A DNA stretch of 35,576 nucleotides from Methanobacteriota archaeon (GTDB taxonomy: Archaea; Thermoplasmatota; Poseidoniia; Poseidoniales; Poseidoniaceae). A model generated the notes under the pieces. That model was not told the DNA's origin and did no database searches. It saw nothing but the letters and a program-made list of their open reading frames with translations. The translations under genes and the position numbers were made by a program. The stretch spans positions 1 to 35,576 of the forward strand of contig PBHR01000017.1 in the NCBI GenBank assembly GCA_002720275.1, read 5' to 3'. Position 1 is the first letter of the stretch, and each line of letters starts with the position of its first letter. Below, piece by piece: positions 17,408 to 26,724 of the stretch.

Positions 17408-19198
17408 CTAATTTTCATATAATGATTCAATTTGTGTTGCATACCTTTCATTAATTGGTTTACGTTTAATTTTCATTGATGGTGTAAGAGTTCCATGTTC
17501 TACATCAAAGTCTTCATGAAGAATTTTGAATCTTTTTATTGTTTCAAACTTAGCCAATTCTTTGTTAAGCCGCTCAACCTCGGAATTAATGTAAGAATTC
17601 ATTCCTTCTGATTCTGCAAGGGCAGGAATATCGGTAGGCCAATTATTTTCTTTAGCCATAGTCACTGCTCCTTCAGGGTCTAGTGTAATTAATCCCGTTA
17701 GCATTTTTCTTTTATCTCCAATTACAACAAATTGAGAAACCCCTTTTATTGATTTCATTAACTTTTCAATATTGGATGGTGATACATTTTTACCACCAGC
17801 AGTAATAATCAAATCCTTTTTACGATCTGTAATTTTTAGGAATCCTCTTTCGTCAATTTCTCCGATGTCTCCAGTGTGAAGCCATCCATCTACAAGTGTT
17901 TCATTGGTTGCCCCTTCATTTTTGTAATAACCTTGGAAAATATTTCCCCCTTTTCCAAGAATTTCACCATCTCCTGCAATTTTCACTTCAACACCAGGGA
18001 ATGCTTGTCCAACTGTACTTAATTTCCTGTGACCAGGTTTTGAGCTGTTAAACGTAAGTGGGCCAGATGATTCTGAAAGCCCGTATACCTCGTGAATAAT
18101 GATTCCACAAGATAAAAAGAATTCTAACACATCTTTTCCTATTGGTGCCGCTGCAGTTACTGCAAATTTTAATTTATTAAGTCCAAGCCCATCTTGTAAT
18201 TTGCTAAAGAATAATTTATTTGCAATTTTCCATCTTAAGCCACCTTTTCCTGTGTCTATCATTTTATATCCTCCTCTTAGCCCTTGTTTTCTTGACCAAT
18301 TGACAATCTTTGCTTTAATTCCAGATGCTTCACCTAATCTTGCTTCCAATGCAGCTTTGAATTTCTCCCAAACTCTAGGTACTGCTAAGAAAAGAGTCGG
18401 TCTTGCTTCTAACAAATGCTCTTTAATTTCTTCAAATGCACCACAGACCCAAACAGAGAATCCAAATGAAACCGAACCATGAATACAGAACATTTGTTCT
18501 GCTATGTGTGACAATGGAAGATATGCTACATGTCTATCTTCGGGACCTAGACCGCCAACAACTTCTGAGGCACCTTCAACTGTCCATGCAAGATTATGAT
18601 GAGTTAGCATAACACCTTTTGGTGGACCCGTAGTCCCTGATGTGTAAATTAATAATGCTAAATCATCTGGTTTAATTTGTGTCATTCTTTCATTTGCACC
18701 ATCAATGTGTGATTTTCCAGATTCTAAAAAGTCTTCAAATGAAATCGCAATATCATCATTAACCACATCAATATCCTCGACCATTACTACTTTTTTTACA
18801 GTTGGTAAATTCTCTCTTTCTGCACTGAATTTATCCCATTGAACCTTGTTTTCAAGAACCAATACTTTTGCCTCCATATGATTAGCAACATATTGAAATT
18901 GATCTTGTGTTGAAGTTTGATAGATACCAGCAGGAAGTGCCCGAATATACATTGAACCTAAACAAGCAGTAATCCATTCTTTGCTATTATTTCCTGAAAT
19001 AGAAACTGAATCCCCTACTTCAAAACCAAGATTTAAAAGAGCACCACCAAATTTACATACATTTTCATAATGTTCTGCCCAAGTTCTTGAATTCCAAGAG
19101 TCGCCTTCTTTCCAATGGAGGGCAATATCATTTCCATTTGTTTTTGCTCTATTTTGTAATCTTAAAGGAATATTATTCCCTTCTGATAAATTAGTCAT
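17408..19198 (-). CDS. Long-chain acyl-CoA synthetase (AMP-binding)
   Basis: LLIYTSGTTGPPKGVMLTHHN, YLPLSHIAEQM, EVYGLSESSGPLTFN, GWLHTGDIGEIDERGFLKITDRKKDLIITAGGKNVSPSNIE. Confidence 0.93.
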   Translation of the reverse strand: MTNLSEGNNIPLRLQNRAKTNGNDIALHWKEGDSWNSRTWAEHYENVCKFGGALLNLGFEVGDSVSISGNNSKEWITACLGSMYIRALPAGIYQTSTQDQFQYVANHMEAKVLVLENKVQWDKFSAERENLPTVKKVVMVEDIDVVNDDIAISFEDFLESGKSHIDGANERMTQIKPDDLALLIYTSGTTGPPKGVMLTHHNLAWTVEGASEVVGGLGPEDRHVAYLPLSHIAEQMFCIHGSVSFGFSVWVCGAFEEIKEHLLEARPTLFLAVPRVWEKFKAALEARLGEASGIKAKIVNWSRKQGLRGGYKMIDTGKGGLRWKIANKLFFSKLQDGLGLNKLKFAVTAAAPIGKDVLEFFLSCGIIIHEVYGLSESSGPLTFNSSKPGHRKLSTVGQAFPGVEVKIAGDGEILGKGGNIFQGYYKNEGATNETLVDGWLHTGDIGEIDERGFLKITDRKKDLIITAGGKNVSPSNIEKLMKSIKGVSQFVVIGDKRKMLTGLITLDPEGAVTMAKENNWPTDIPALAESEGMNSYINSEVERLNKELAKFETIKRFKILHEDFDVEHGTLTPSMKIKRKPINERYATQIESLYEN

Positions 19199-20304
19199 GA
19201 CTCTCTCACAGAGGTACTTGGTATATTCTTTTTGGCTAAAATGTATTTTAACAGGGTTTCAAAACTATATTTGTTTAACCATTTGTTGTGAATTACACTT
19301 AGTGGCCACCAAATAAATGTAAATACTAAGGTAATAATTATCGCTTCAGACAAGCTCCAATCATTTAAATTAAAATCATTAATTATTCTTAATGGGATAA
19401 AGTGCAATAAATAAATTGATAATGAAAGCCGCCCTATTTTTGTAAAACTATTTGTAAATGCAATACCTTTTAATTTGATTTCGTATTTTTCAAAGATTAT
19501 GAAAAACAATAATGCTGTGGTATTTGCTGTGATAATAAATGCAATACTGGCGGGGAAGAATGTCAACAAAGCTTCATTTTGAGTTGAAGCCCACTCTATA
19601 TTATTAATAATTGAAAAAATTATAAACGAAACAGAAAGAATAATTCCAAAACTACACATTTTAATTTTTAATGTATTATTACAATCCCTTAAAATACTTC
19701 CTAAAATGAAAAATGTAGCCCATGGAAATAGAGGGTATGTTCCATTAAATAAAGTTCTATTAAACCATTCAATTGGAGAATTAGCATTAATTAGAAAACT
19801 CCAATTGCCATTCATTTCAAAAATTTGGTAATTCATTAAGGGGGTAAGACATAAAATTGAAAATACAACTAATTTTAATTTTATTGATAATTTTGCTAAT
19901 GGAATACTAATCAAAGTACATATTGCAAGTAAGCTTAAAATTCCAGGAGTATACCAATTAAAAACATGACTTGCAATTAAATTGACAATTAATTGACACG
20001 AAAGCAGAAATGAAAATCTAATCATTGCCCATTGAAAAATAGATTTTTTCAATTCAAAACGTTGTCTTTTTAAAATTAAACTATGTTGTGTTCCCCATCC
20101 GCTCAACATAATAAACAAAGGAGCCGCCAACCCCCCAATACAAGCCACAATCATTGCTAAAATAGAATCTTTAGGAAAATTTGATGGTGCTAATTGGGCA
20201 GATGTATGAACTTCAATCATAAACAATATTGCGATGCTTTTTAAAACATCAATATGCAATATTCTTTCACTCTGCATTGAGCCTCCGAAAGGCCGTGAGT
20301 TCAT
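19195..20304 (-). CDS. Polytopic membrane acyltransferase-like protein
   Basis: Multi-TM with RILHIDVLKSIAILFMIEVHTS and PLFIMLSGWG near the N-terminus. ATGA overlap with the downstream acyl-CoA synthetase. Confidence 0.65.
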   Translation of the reverse strand: MNSRPFGGSMQSERILHIDVLKSIAILFMIEVHTSAQLAPSNFPKDSILAMIVACIGGLAAPLFIMLSGWGTQHSLILKRQRFELKKSIFQWAMIRFSFLLSCQLIVNLIASHVFNWYTPGILSLLAICTLISIPLAKLSIKLKLVVFSILCLTPLMNYQIFEMNGNWSFLINANSPIEWFNRTLFNGTYPLFPWATFFILGSILRDCNNTLKIKMCSFGIILSVSFIIFSIINNIEWASTQNEALLTFFPASIAFIITANTTALLFFIIFEKYEIKLKGIAFTNSFTKIGRLSLSIYLLHFIPLRIINDFNLNDWSLSEAIIITLVFTFIWWPLSVIHNKWLNKYSFETLLKYILAKKNIPSTSVRES

Positions 20305-20322
20305 AGGCTACTTGCTCTAGGG

Positions 20323-21333
20323 TTGGCTGTGAACAAGGATAAACGCCATGGCTCTAATAAGAAAAGCCACTCAAAGTTTAATAAAAGCAATAAGGATTTT
20401 GTTAGAGAAGCTAAGGCAAGAGCAGAAGAACGGTTTTCTCAAATTAAAAAACCCATGGCTTTTCCTGAAGGTGAATGGATCCCAAATACAATTAAAATAG
20501 AATGGAAAGTGAAGCCCGTTCCTAAAAATATTGAAGGAAAAGTTGGGAATTTTGTCGTAAGAAGGGGAGAGTTTGGTTGGTTAGAAGATAAAAGAATGGA
20601 TGAAATTGCAAATTTTGTTAAAGATTTAGAAATGAATCTAGATCAAGCATTATCTTTACGTTCAGCTCTTCTTCAAGAAAAATCTATTTATTCTTTTCAC
20701 AAACTACAGAGGGAAGCAGGGAAATTACGTAAATTGTATGAAGACGGGGCATCAGTTGTAGATTTGGCTAAACGTTTTGATTATCCTCCTATGAATGTTT
20801 TTAGAAGTATTTTAAAATCTCGCGGATGGTCTAAAATAAAGATTAAGGATTCATTAAAAGCCCCAGAAAAAAAATTGAACAAAAGGGATCAAGAAGAATT
20901 TATTAAAGCGGAGGGGGCAGACAGAGTTTCTAATTTTGATCAATCTGAAAATGCTAAAAGAGCAGATTTATTTGAAGAAACATTGTGTGAGCATTTTGAA
21001 TCTAAAGGAGTAAGAATTAGAAGACAACCAGAAATGGTTGCAGAACAAACTAAAGAACACGGTAAACCAATTAGAACGCCGGATTTATTATTATTGGATA
21101 AAGTAATAGTTAATGGCCAATCAATTGCTTGGGTTGATGCAAAGCATTTTTATGGCGCGGATTTAAAATTCCAAAGGAAAAAGACGATTAAACAAATGAA
21201 TCGTTATATTGAGGAATGGGGGCAAGGGGCCATAGTTTTTCGACACGGCTTTTCATCTAATTTAAGAATACCAGGTGTGATTTTACTCGATTCATCGCAA
21301 TTAAATTTAGAAAAACTTACAAATAAAAATTAA
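20323..21333 (+). CDS. TPD-motif PDDEXK-type nuclease, CDIN1/C15orf41-like, with N-terminal HTH region
   Basis: KLYEDGASVVDLAKRFDYPPMNVFRSILKSRGW (HTH); RTPDLLLLDKVIVNGQSIAWVDAKHFYGADLKFQRKKTIKQMNRYIEEWGQGAIVFRHGF (TPD...(D/E)xK). Start is TTG/GTG, uncertain. Confidence 0.7.
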   Translation: MAVNKDKRHGSNKKSHSKFNKSNKDFVREAKARAEERFSQIKKPMAFPEGEWIPNTIKIEWKVKPVPKNIEGKVGNFVVRRGEFGWLEDKRMDEIANFVKDLEMNLDQALSLRSALLQEKSIYSFHKLQREAGKLRKLYEDGASVVDLAKRFDYPPMNVFRSILKSRGWSKIKIKDSLKAPEKKLNKRDQEEFIKAEGADRVSNFDQSENAKRADLFEETLCEHFESKGVRIRRQPEMVAEQTKEHGKPIRTPDLLLLDKVIVNGQSIAWVDAKHFYGADLKFQRKKTIKQMNRYIEEWGQGAIVFRHGFSSNLRIPGVILLDSSQLNLEKLTNKN

Positions 21334-22301
21334 ATTTTAATTGGTTTCAAATTTGTTTTTGTAATACATCCATTTAATTTCTTTTTTTCTAACAGTTGTA
21401 ATATTTTTTCTAGATCAGTTTCATCGCATTTTTCTAAATTTTTTGGTAAAATTACTGCACTTGAACCAAGCATGCATAATCTTACTTCCCAAAAAGAATT
21501 TATTTCCAAATCTCTTAATGTATTTTCAATTTTATTCAATATTTCTTTTCTACTAGAGTCAAATAATATTCCGGATTTTTCTCCAAAAGCTTTAGATTGT
21601 TCTAATACATCATTCCAAATATTTTCATCCCATTCTTTTTTATTTAATCTTGAAATACATTGTTGTCCTGCTTCACTAATCCTATTTTTCCACTCATCAT
21701 CATCAATATATTCAGATGTATGTTTCTCCTCATTTTTATCCCAACATAACAACATTGGGAATTCATGTTTCCAATTGATAACTTTTCCATTGTTTGGTGG
21801 AAAAGGTAAACCCGGCTCTGTTCTTAATTCAATACCTCCAGCACTTAAACCAGCCACATCACCAAGTCCACTAGACATTTTTCTTTCAACGCGATGTGCA
21901 ATAGTAATTGCCTCTTGAAAAATATTTTCATTTTCATCGATTATTTTCAATATGCAGATTATCGCACTTAATGCACCTGATGCCGAACAACCAAAACCTT
22001 GACTAAAAGGGAGCTCAGAATTTATTTGGAATTCCCAATTGTATTTTTTAATAACTTTAAAGTAATCAATCATTTCTTCAATTATCAAATTATATAATTT
22101 TTCAGAGAGATTTTTTGCATCAGAATATATCTTTACGCCCCCATTTCCTTTTTTGGCTGTTACACTGACTTCAACACCTTTTTGGATACAAATTCCAACA
22201 CCGCGACTACCTTGTTCGTCTATATTGGTGCTTTCTGATTGAATACTAAATAGAAGTGTAATATGACCTCCTATTTTAATTGAATATTGATTAGATTGCA
22301 T
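21330..22301 (-). CDS. GHMP-family kinase, probable archaeal pantoate kinase
   Basis: GHMP motif LPFSQGFGCSASGALSAIICI; ERKMSSGLGDVAGLSAGGIELRTEPG. Confidence 0.7.
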   Translation of the reverse strand: MQSNQYSIKIGGHITLLFSIQSESTNIDEQGSRGVGICIQKGVEVSVTAKKGNGGVKIYSDAKNLSEKLYNLIIEEMIDYFKVIKKYNWEFQINSELPFSQGFGCSASGALSAIICILKIIDENENIFQEAITIAHRVERKMSSGLGDVAGLSAGGIELRTEPGLPFPPNNGKVINWKHEFPMLLCWDKNEEKHTSEYIDDDEWKNRISEAGQQCISRLNKKEWDENIWNDVLEQSKAFGEKSGILFDSSRKEILNKIENTLRDLEINSFWEVRLCMLGSSAVILPKNLEKCDETDLEKILQLLEKKKLNGCITKTNLKPIKI

Positions 22302-22338
22302 TATAATCCCTATCTTTAATTAGGAATTTGAAATAGTT

Positions 22339-23256
22339 TTATGATAAAGCAATTTCTAATTGTTCATTAATAGAATCAAATTTCATCTTCAATTCTTCAC
22401 ATGCTCTGTTGAATACTTCTACCGGAGAAAGAGCTCCATCAGTTTCATAATGGAAAACAAATTCTCCTGGGATTTCTTCAAACGTAATTCCAGATTCACC
22501 AACACTACCAACATTTTTCTCTATGTGTAGAACTGCTTTACGAATTGCTTCTACAGTATCAATATCAGTAACACCATCTTTTCCGAAAATTTTCTCATTT
22601 AGTATTTGGTCATCATTTAATTTGATTTTAAGATTGAATATTTCTTTAGCAACTTTCTTATCATCTAATACTGCTTTAGTATTTTTATAATACCCAATCC
22701 CTGCTGCTGGAGCCCATTTTGCATGTTCGTTCCCCCTACCTAAACTAGCATAAGCATAAAACTCGATATATTGCCCTTTAGAAAGCAAAGTAATTGGAAT
22801 CTCTTTGCAATGTTCAGGGATTTCTAATTTACTATCTCCTAGCACATTTAAATCACCCGCATATACAACTTTAAATTCATCCTCATCTTCTTTTCCAGGA
22901 CCTTGAACAGAACAATGATAAATTATACGACTTGCAGGAGATCCCCATTTGTCTTCCGGAAGTCCTTGATTTGCAGGATCATCTTCAGGAAAAACAAAAT
23001 CTTCAAAATATGTTGGTATAGGAATTAGCGCTAATCTATGTGCAATTACTTCATCAGGAAGTGCACTTAATGATTCAAACCTTTCTCCATTACTATCGGG
23101 TTCTTTTACTCCCATTTCAAATCTGACTTTGCTAATTGCCATTTTTGGCACATCAGTCATTATTGATCTTCTAATTGAATTAACATTTGATACAGTAGTC
23201 TCGCTCAATAATAATTTTATATCGCGTTCATTTTGTGAGATTATTTTTACTTTCAT
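22339..23256 (-). CDS. rpoD: DNA-directed RNA polymerase subunit D (Rpo3)
   Basis: VNSIRRSIMTDVPKMAISKVRFE, LPDEVIAHRLALIPI; follows rpsM-rpsD-rpsK. Confidence 0.93.
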   Translation of the reverse strand: MKVKIISQNERDIKLLLSETTVSNVNSIRRSIMTDVPKMAISKVRFEMGVKEPDSNGERFESLSALPDEVIAHRLALIPIPTYFEDFVFPEDDPANQGLPEDKWGSPASRIIYHCSVQGPGKEDEDEFKVVYAGDLNVLGDSKLEIPEHCKEIPITLLSKGQYIEFYAYASLGRGNEHAKWAPAAGIGYYKNTKAVLDDKKVAKEIFNLKIKLNDDQILNEKIFGKDGVTDIDTVEAIRKAVLHIEKNVGSVGESGITFEEIPGEFVFHYETDGALSPVEVFNRACEELKMKFDSINEQLEIALS

Positions 23257-23268
23257 TTTTTCACCACA

Positions 23269-23652
23269 TTATACACGTCTTCCTCTTCTTCCACCTTTTT
23301 TCTTTGTCCCATCATGTGCAATAGGAGTGACATCTTCTATCCTAGTAATCGTCATCCCTGCACGAGTCAATGCTCTAATTGCTGCTTGTGCACCTGGGCC
23401 TGCACTTGTTGATTTATTTCCACCTGGGGCTCTATAACGAATAATTAATTGTGTAAATTCTTTTTCTTTTAACATGTCTGCTAACATCTCTGCAGCACGT
23501 GTTGCTGCAAATGGTCCTCCAGAATCTTTTGAGGATTTTACCACTTGTCCGCCACTACATTTTGCTATTGTTTCTGCTCCAGTTAAATCTGTTGCTGTAA
23601 GTAATACGTTGTTGTAAGAAGAAAAAATATTTACAATTGCCTTTCTGCTCAT
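23269..23652 (-). CDS. rps11: 30S ribosomal protein S11 (uS11)
   Basis: [62 protein letters not shown]-terminus. Confidence 0.96.
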   Translation of the reverse strand: MSRKAIVNIFSSYNNVLLTATDLTGAETIAKCSGGQVVKSSKDSGGPFAATRAAEMLADMLKEKEFTQLIIRYRAPGGNKSTSAGPGAQAAIRALTRAGMTITRIEDVTPIAHDGTKKKGGRRGRRV

Positions 23653-24230
23653 TCTGCATCACCTTCTTCATCACTTTCTTCAAATGTTGCTTCGCTAGCT
23701 CTACCATCAATTATTACTCTTAATGTGTGATTTTCATCATTTAGTTTTGAAGAGGGATGATAACTAATTAATTCTTCTTCATCTCTAGAAACCACATATG
23801 AAGGAATTGTGATTTTTTGTTCATTGATTGTAATATGCCCATGTGTAACTAATTGCCTTGATTGTTTCATTGATGAAGCAAGCCCCTTTGCATATACACG
23901 AGCCTGCAATCTCCTGTTAAGAATATCCTCGACTCCTAAAGTAAGAATATCATCAATTGTTGCCTCTTCTGAAAGTATGCCTTTTCTGACTAGAGAGTTT
24001 AACAGGTCTCCCTTCTCTCTCACCCAGTGTGGATGTGTAGCATCCACTCTTCCAATTAATTTCATCGCTTGTTGCCTAATTCTTCTTAATTGTGCTCTTG
24101 CTTTCCAAATTTCTTTCATATTTTTTAGACCATGCCTAGCAGCTATGTCATGCTCTTCATCAATTCTTGCTTTCTTCCATGGATGTTTTGGAGTGTCGAA
24201 TTTTGGTCTAGAAAATTTTGGATGTCCCAT
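23649..24230 (-). CDS. rps4: 30S ribosomal protein S4 (uS4)
   Basis: [30 protein letters not shown]4 domain [33 protein letters not shown]. Confidence 0.96.
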   Translation of the reverse strand: MGHPKFSRPKFDTPKHPWKKARIDEEHDIAARHGLKNMKEIWKARAQLRRIRQQAMKLIGRVDATHPHWVREKGDLLNSLVRKGILSEEATIDDILTLGVEDILNRRLQARVYAKGLASSMKQSRQLVTHGHITINEQKITIPSYVVSRDEEELISYHPSSKLNDENHTLRVIIDGRASEATFEESDEEGDAE

Positions 24231-24240
24231 TTATGTCACC

Positions 24241-24708
24241 TTATTTCTTCTTTTTAACCCCGAGAGTCAGTCCGCCTCTTCCATTTGAACGTCCGCGTTG
24301 TCCACGCACTTTTTGGCGATTTGCATGCCTGATGCCTCTATATGTTTTGATAGATCTTAATTTGTTAATATCTTCTTTATGAGTAAGCTCAAGGTCTTGT
24401 CCGAACAAATGTAATTCTTCACCAGATTCTTTATCCCATTGCCTATTTAACATCCACAATGGTGCCTTCATTGCATATTCTTCAATTGTTTTTTTAAGTA
24501 AATCTTGCTCTTCTAAGGTTAAATTACCTGTTAATTGATTTGGAGATAAACCCGAAAGTCGACAAATTGTTGTTGAAGTACGGGAACCTATTCCGTTTAT
24601 GCTAGTAAGTGCTGTGGAGAGCCTTTTCAAACCATCTAAATCAGTATTTCTTAAACGTACAATATAGGAGAAATCATCACTAAGTTCTTCATCAACTTTG
24701 TTCGCCAT
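24241..24708 (-). CDS. rps13: 30S ribosomal protein S13 (uS13)
   Basis: YIVRLRNTDLDGLKRLSTALTSINGIGSRTS, YRGIRHANRQKVRGQRGRSNGR. Confidence 0.96.
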   Translation of the reverse strand: MANKVDEELSDDFSYIVRLRNTDLDGLKRLSTALTSINGIGSRTSTTICRLSGLSPNQLTGNLTLEEQDLLKKTIEEYAMKAPLWMLNRQWDKESGEELHLFGQDLELTHKEDINKLRSIKTYRGIRHANRQKVRGQRGRSNGRGGLTLGVKKKK

Positions 24709-24758
24709 TTCTAATCCTCATTTCCCCTATCGCACTGTCAAACCATTTGTTTGCGAAA

Positions 24759-24791
24759 GCGTCCCACCCCCCACCCCTATTTGAAGGGCGC
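24759..24791 (-). promoter_or_regulatory. Candidate structured, G-rich leader element upstream of the S13-S4-S11-RpoD operon
   Basis: Transcribed strand reads GCGCCCttcaaataGGGGtGGGGGGtGGGaCGC. GCGCCC pairs with GGG(a)CGC; the loop and 3' arm carry a dense G tract. Confidence 0.35.
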
Positions 24792-24834
24792 GATTCATTG
24801 GCATTTTCAGAATTAAAGATAAACTGCAAAAAAA

Positions 24835-25989
24835 TCATATTTTTGTACACACTGCAAGCCTATCATCTGGTAGTTTTATTACAAATCCTATGCCTCCCCA
24901 ATCAATTAAATTTTTATCTAATTTAGATTGGAATTTTGGTTGTAATTCTGGCATCATTTTTAGTCGCAAAGTCAACTTTTTCATTTCCAATTTATTGCCG
25001 ATTTCAATCAAAGGATCTACGCCTTCATTTATGTCATGTTTAATTATTGATCTGATAATTCCAGATTCAAAAATTAAACCCTCTTCCTTTCTTGAATGAT
25101 TTATTTTTTGAGAATGAACAAATAATGGCCTACGTCCATTTTTACGAATCCATACGCCTTCAAATTTTTGAGATTTTAGCCAGATATCTTCTAAACCACT
25201 AGAAATTAATGCAGGATCTATTATTGAAATATAATCTCCAATATTTACATTAATATCTGTTAATTTTGAATCACTGTAATCCCAAGGTAATTTGTTTGCT
25301 TCAACAATAATACTTTTTTCAATATTTTGAGGATGATTACGGACATATCTTGAGGATTTATTTTTCGATGCAACACTTCCTAGCCAAACGCTTAATCTAT
25401 CTACCCTGCCTCTTCCTTGGGAAGACCATTCCCATGTTTGCTCATAATTTGGTAAAATTTTTGCCAATTCATTTTGAAGAGTTTTACATTGAACTTTTGA
25501 CAACCTTGGAGACAAATCAAGAATTATTGCGCCCTTTTCTATTAACAAATCTTTCCATAGATTAAGTGTTTCAATAGGAGGGGGTTGCATTTCAGAAAGA
25601 GTGTGCGATTGAATATCAGTCGGTCTTGCAGGGTCAAGATGTATTAATGAAAAACGGATATCACTATCCAATTTTATTTCTGATTTTTTCAAGCTATCCC
25701 CAATAATAATTTTAGAATACTTTGCAAAATCATTATTCAAAATTAAATTCAAACTCTTTTTGGCAATTTCAGCCCTTTCGGAATTTATCTCTATACCAAT
25801 GCATGGTTTATTTAATTGAAAGGAATATGCAGCTAATTGTATTCCTGATCCACAAGCCAAATCTAAAATGAATCCCTCGCCCAAATCTATATTTTTGATT
25901 CTATTTGCCCTTTCTAATGCAATTTTCCAAGGTGTTGATAATTTTTTCAAATCACCAATTACGTGCGAATCAGGATTTTCTTCCCCCAT
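24835..25989 (-). CDS. Class I SAM-dependent methyltransferase with THUMP-like C-terminal domain
   Basis: ILDLACGSGIQLAAYSF, CIGIEINSERAEIAKKSL, LIHLDPARPTD. C-terminal KFEGVWIRKNGRRPLFVHS. Start reset to MGEENPDSHV (25989). Confidence 0.75.
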   Translation of the reverse strand: MGEENPDSHVIGDLKKLSTPWKIALERANRIKNIDLGEGFILDLACGSGIQLAAYSFQLNKPCIGIEINSERAEIAKKSLNLILNNDFAKYSKIIIGDSLKKSEIKLDSDIRFSLIHLDPARPTDIQSHTLSEMQPPPIETLNLWKDLLIEKGAIILDLSPRLSKVQCKTLQNELAKILPNYEQTWEWSSQGRGRVDRLSVWLGSVASKNKSSRYVRNHPQNIEKSIIVEANKLPWDYSDSKLTDINVNIGDYISIIDPALISSGLEDIWLKSQKFEGVWIRKNGRRPLFVHSQKINHSRKEEGLIFESGIIRSIIKHDINEGVDPLIEIGNKLEMKKLTLRLKMMPELQPKFQSKLDKNLIDWGGIGFVIKLPDDRLAVCTKI

Positions 25990-25993
25990 AAAA

Positions 25994-26608
25994 TCATCCT
26001 GCAATGTCTGAAAGTTTAAGTAATGACTCAAAGGGAATACCAGCATTATTAAATGCCTGTTCTCCCCCTTCTTCTCTATCTAAAATTGCTAATACTCCCA
26101 AAATTTCACAATTGGTATTTAATTTAATCATATTTACTGCATTTATTGCAGAACCGCCAGTGGTGGTAACATCTTCTAAAACTACTATTTTTCCGCCACC
26201 CGCTAAAGACGAACCCTCTATTCCAGGTGGGTTAGATGTTTTTCTTCCCCCCCTTCCTTTAGGCTCCTTTCTTACCATGAAACCCTTTCTTTTTGAGCCC
26301 TTTTTCGAATTTGCATTTCCTGTAATTACAATCGCTGTTAATGGAACAGCACCCAATTCTAGTCCTCCCACAAAATCAGGTTCTAATTCATCTAGATAAA
26401 TTTCTATTAATTCTGCTAATAACATAGAACCATTAGGATCCATCATAAGTGGCTTCATATCAAAAAAATGACTACTTTTACGCCCGCTGGCTAATGTAAA
26501 TTCACCATCTTTTCCTTTAAGATACGATAATTTTTTAACCATTTCCACTAATTTTGGCCAACTTTTATGATTGCGGATTTTCTGATTCACGTTCATATTG
26601 ATGTGCAT
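25994..26608 (-). CDS. pyrE: Orotate phosphoribosyltransferase
   Basis: FTLASGRKSSHFFDMKPLMMDPNG, GLELGAVPLTAIV, FMVRKEPKGRGGRK, IVVLEDVTTTGGSAI. Start MHINMNVNQ (26608) or 26596. Confidence 0.92.
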   Translation of the reverse strand: MHINMNVNQKIRNHKSWPKLVEMVKKLSYLKGKDGEFTLASGRKSSHFFDMKPLMMDPNGSMLLAELIEIYLDELEPDFVGGLELGAVPLTAIVITGNANSKKGSKRKGFMVRKEPKGRGGRKTSNPPGIEGSSLAGGGKIVVLEDVTTTGGSAINAVNMIKLNTNCEILGVLAILDREEGGEQAFNNAGIPFESLLKLSDIAG

Positions 26609-26724
26609 ACGGAGATGGAACTTGTCGTTAAATATTGTCCGTAAATAGTATTCCTCATAAGGTATCGATTTCAAGCAAGGTCGTGAGTGAAAATTCCGGG
26701 GCAACATCACGTCTGCGAAGACAG

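Noticed and set aside
23809-24288. 159-aa plus-strand ORF across S4/S13
   Set aside because: Antisense to two well-supported ribosomal protein genes.
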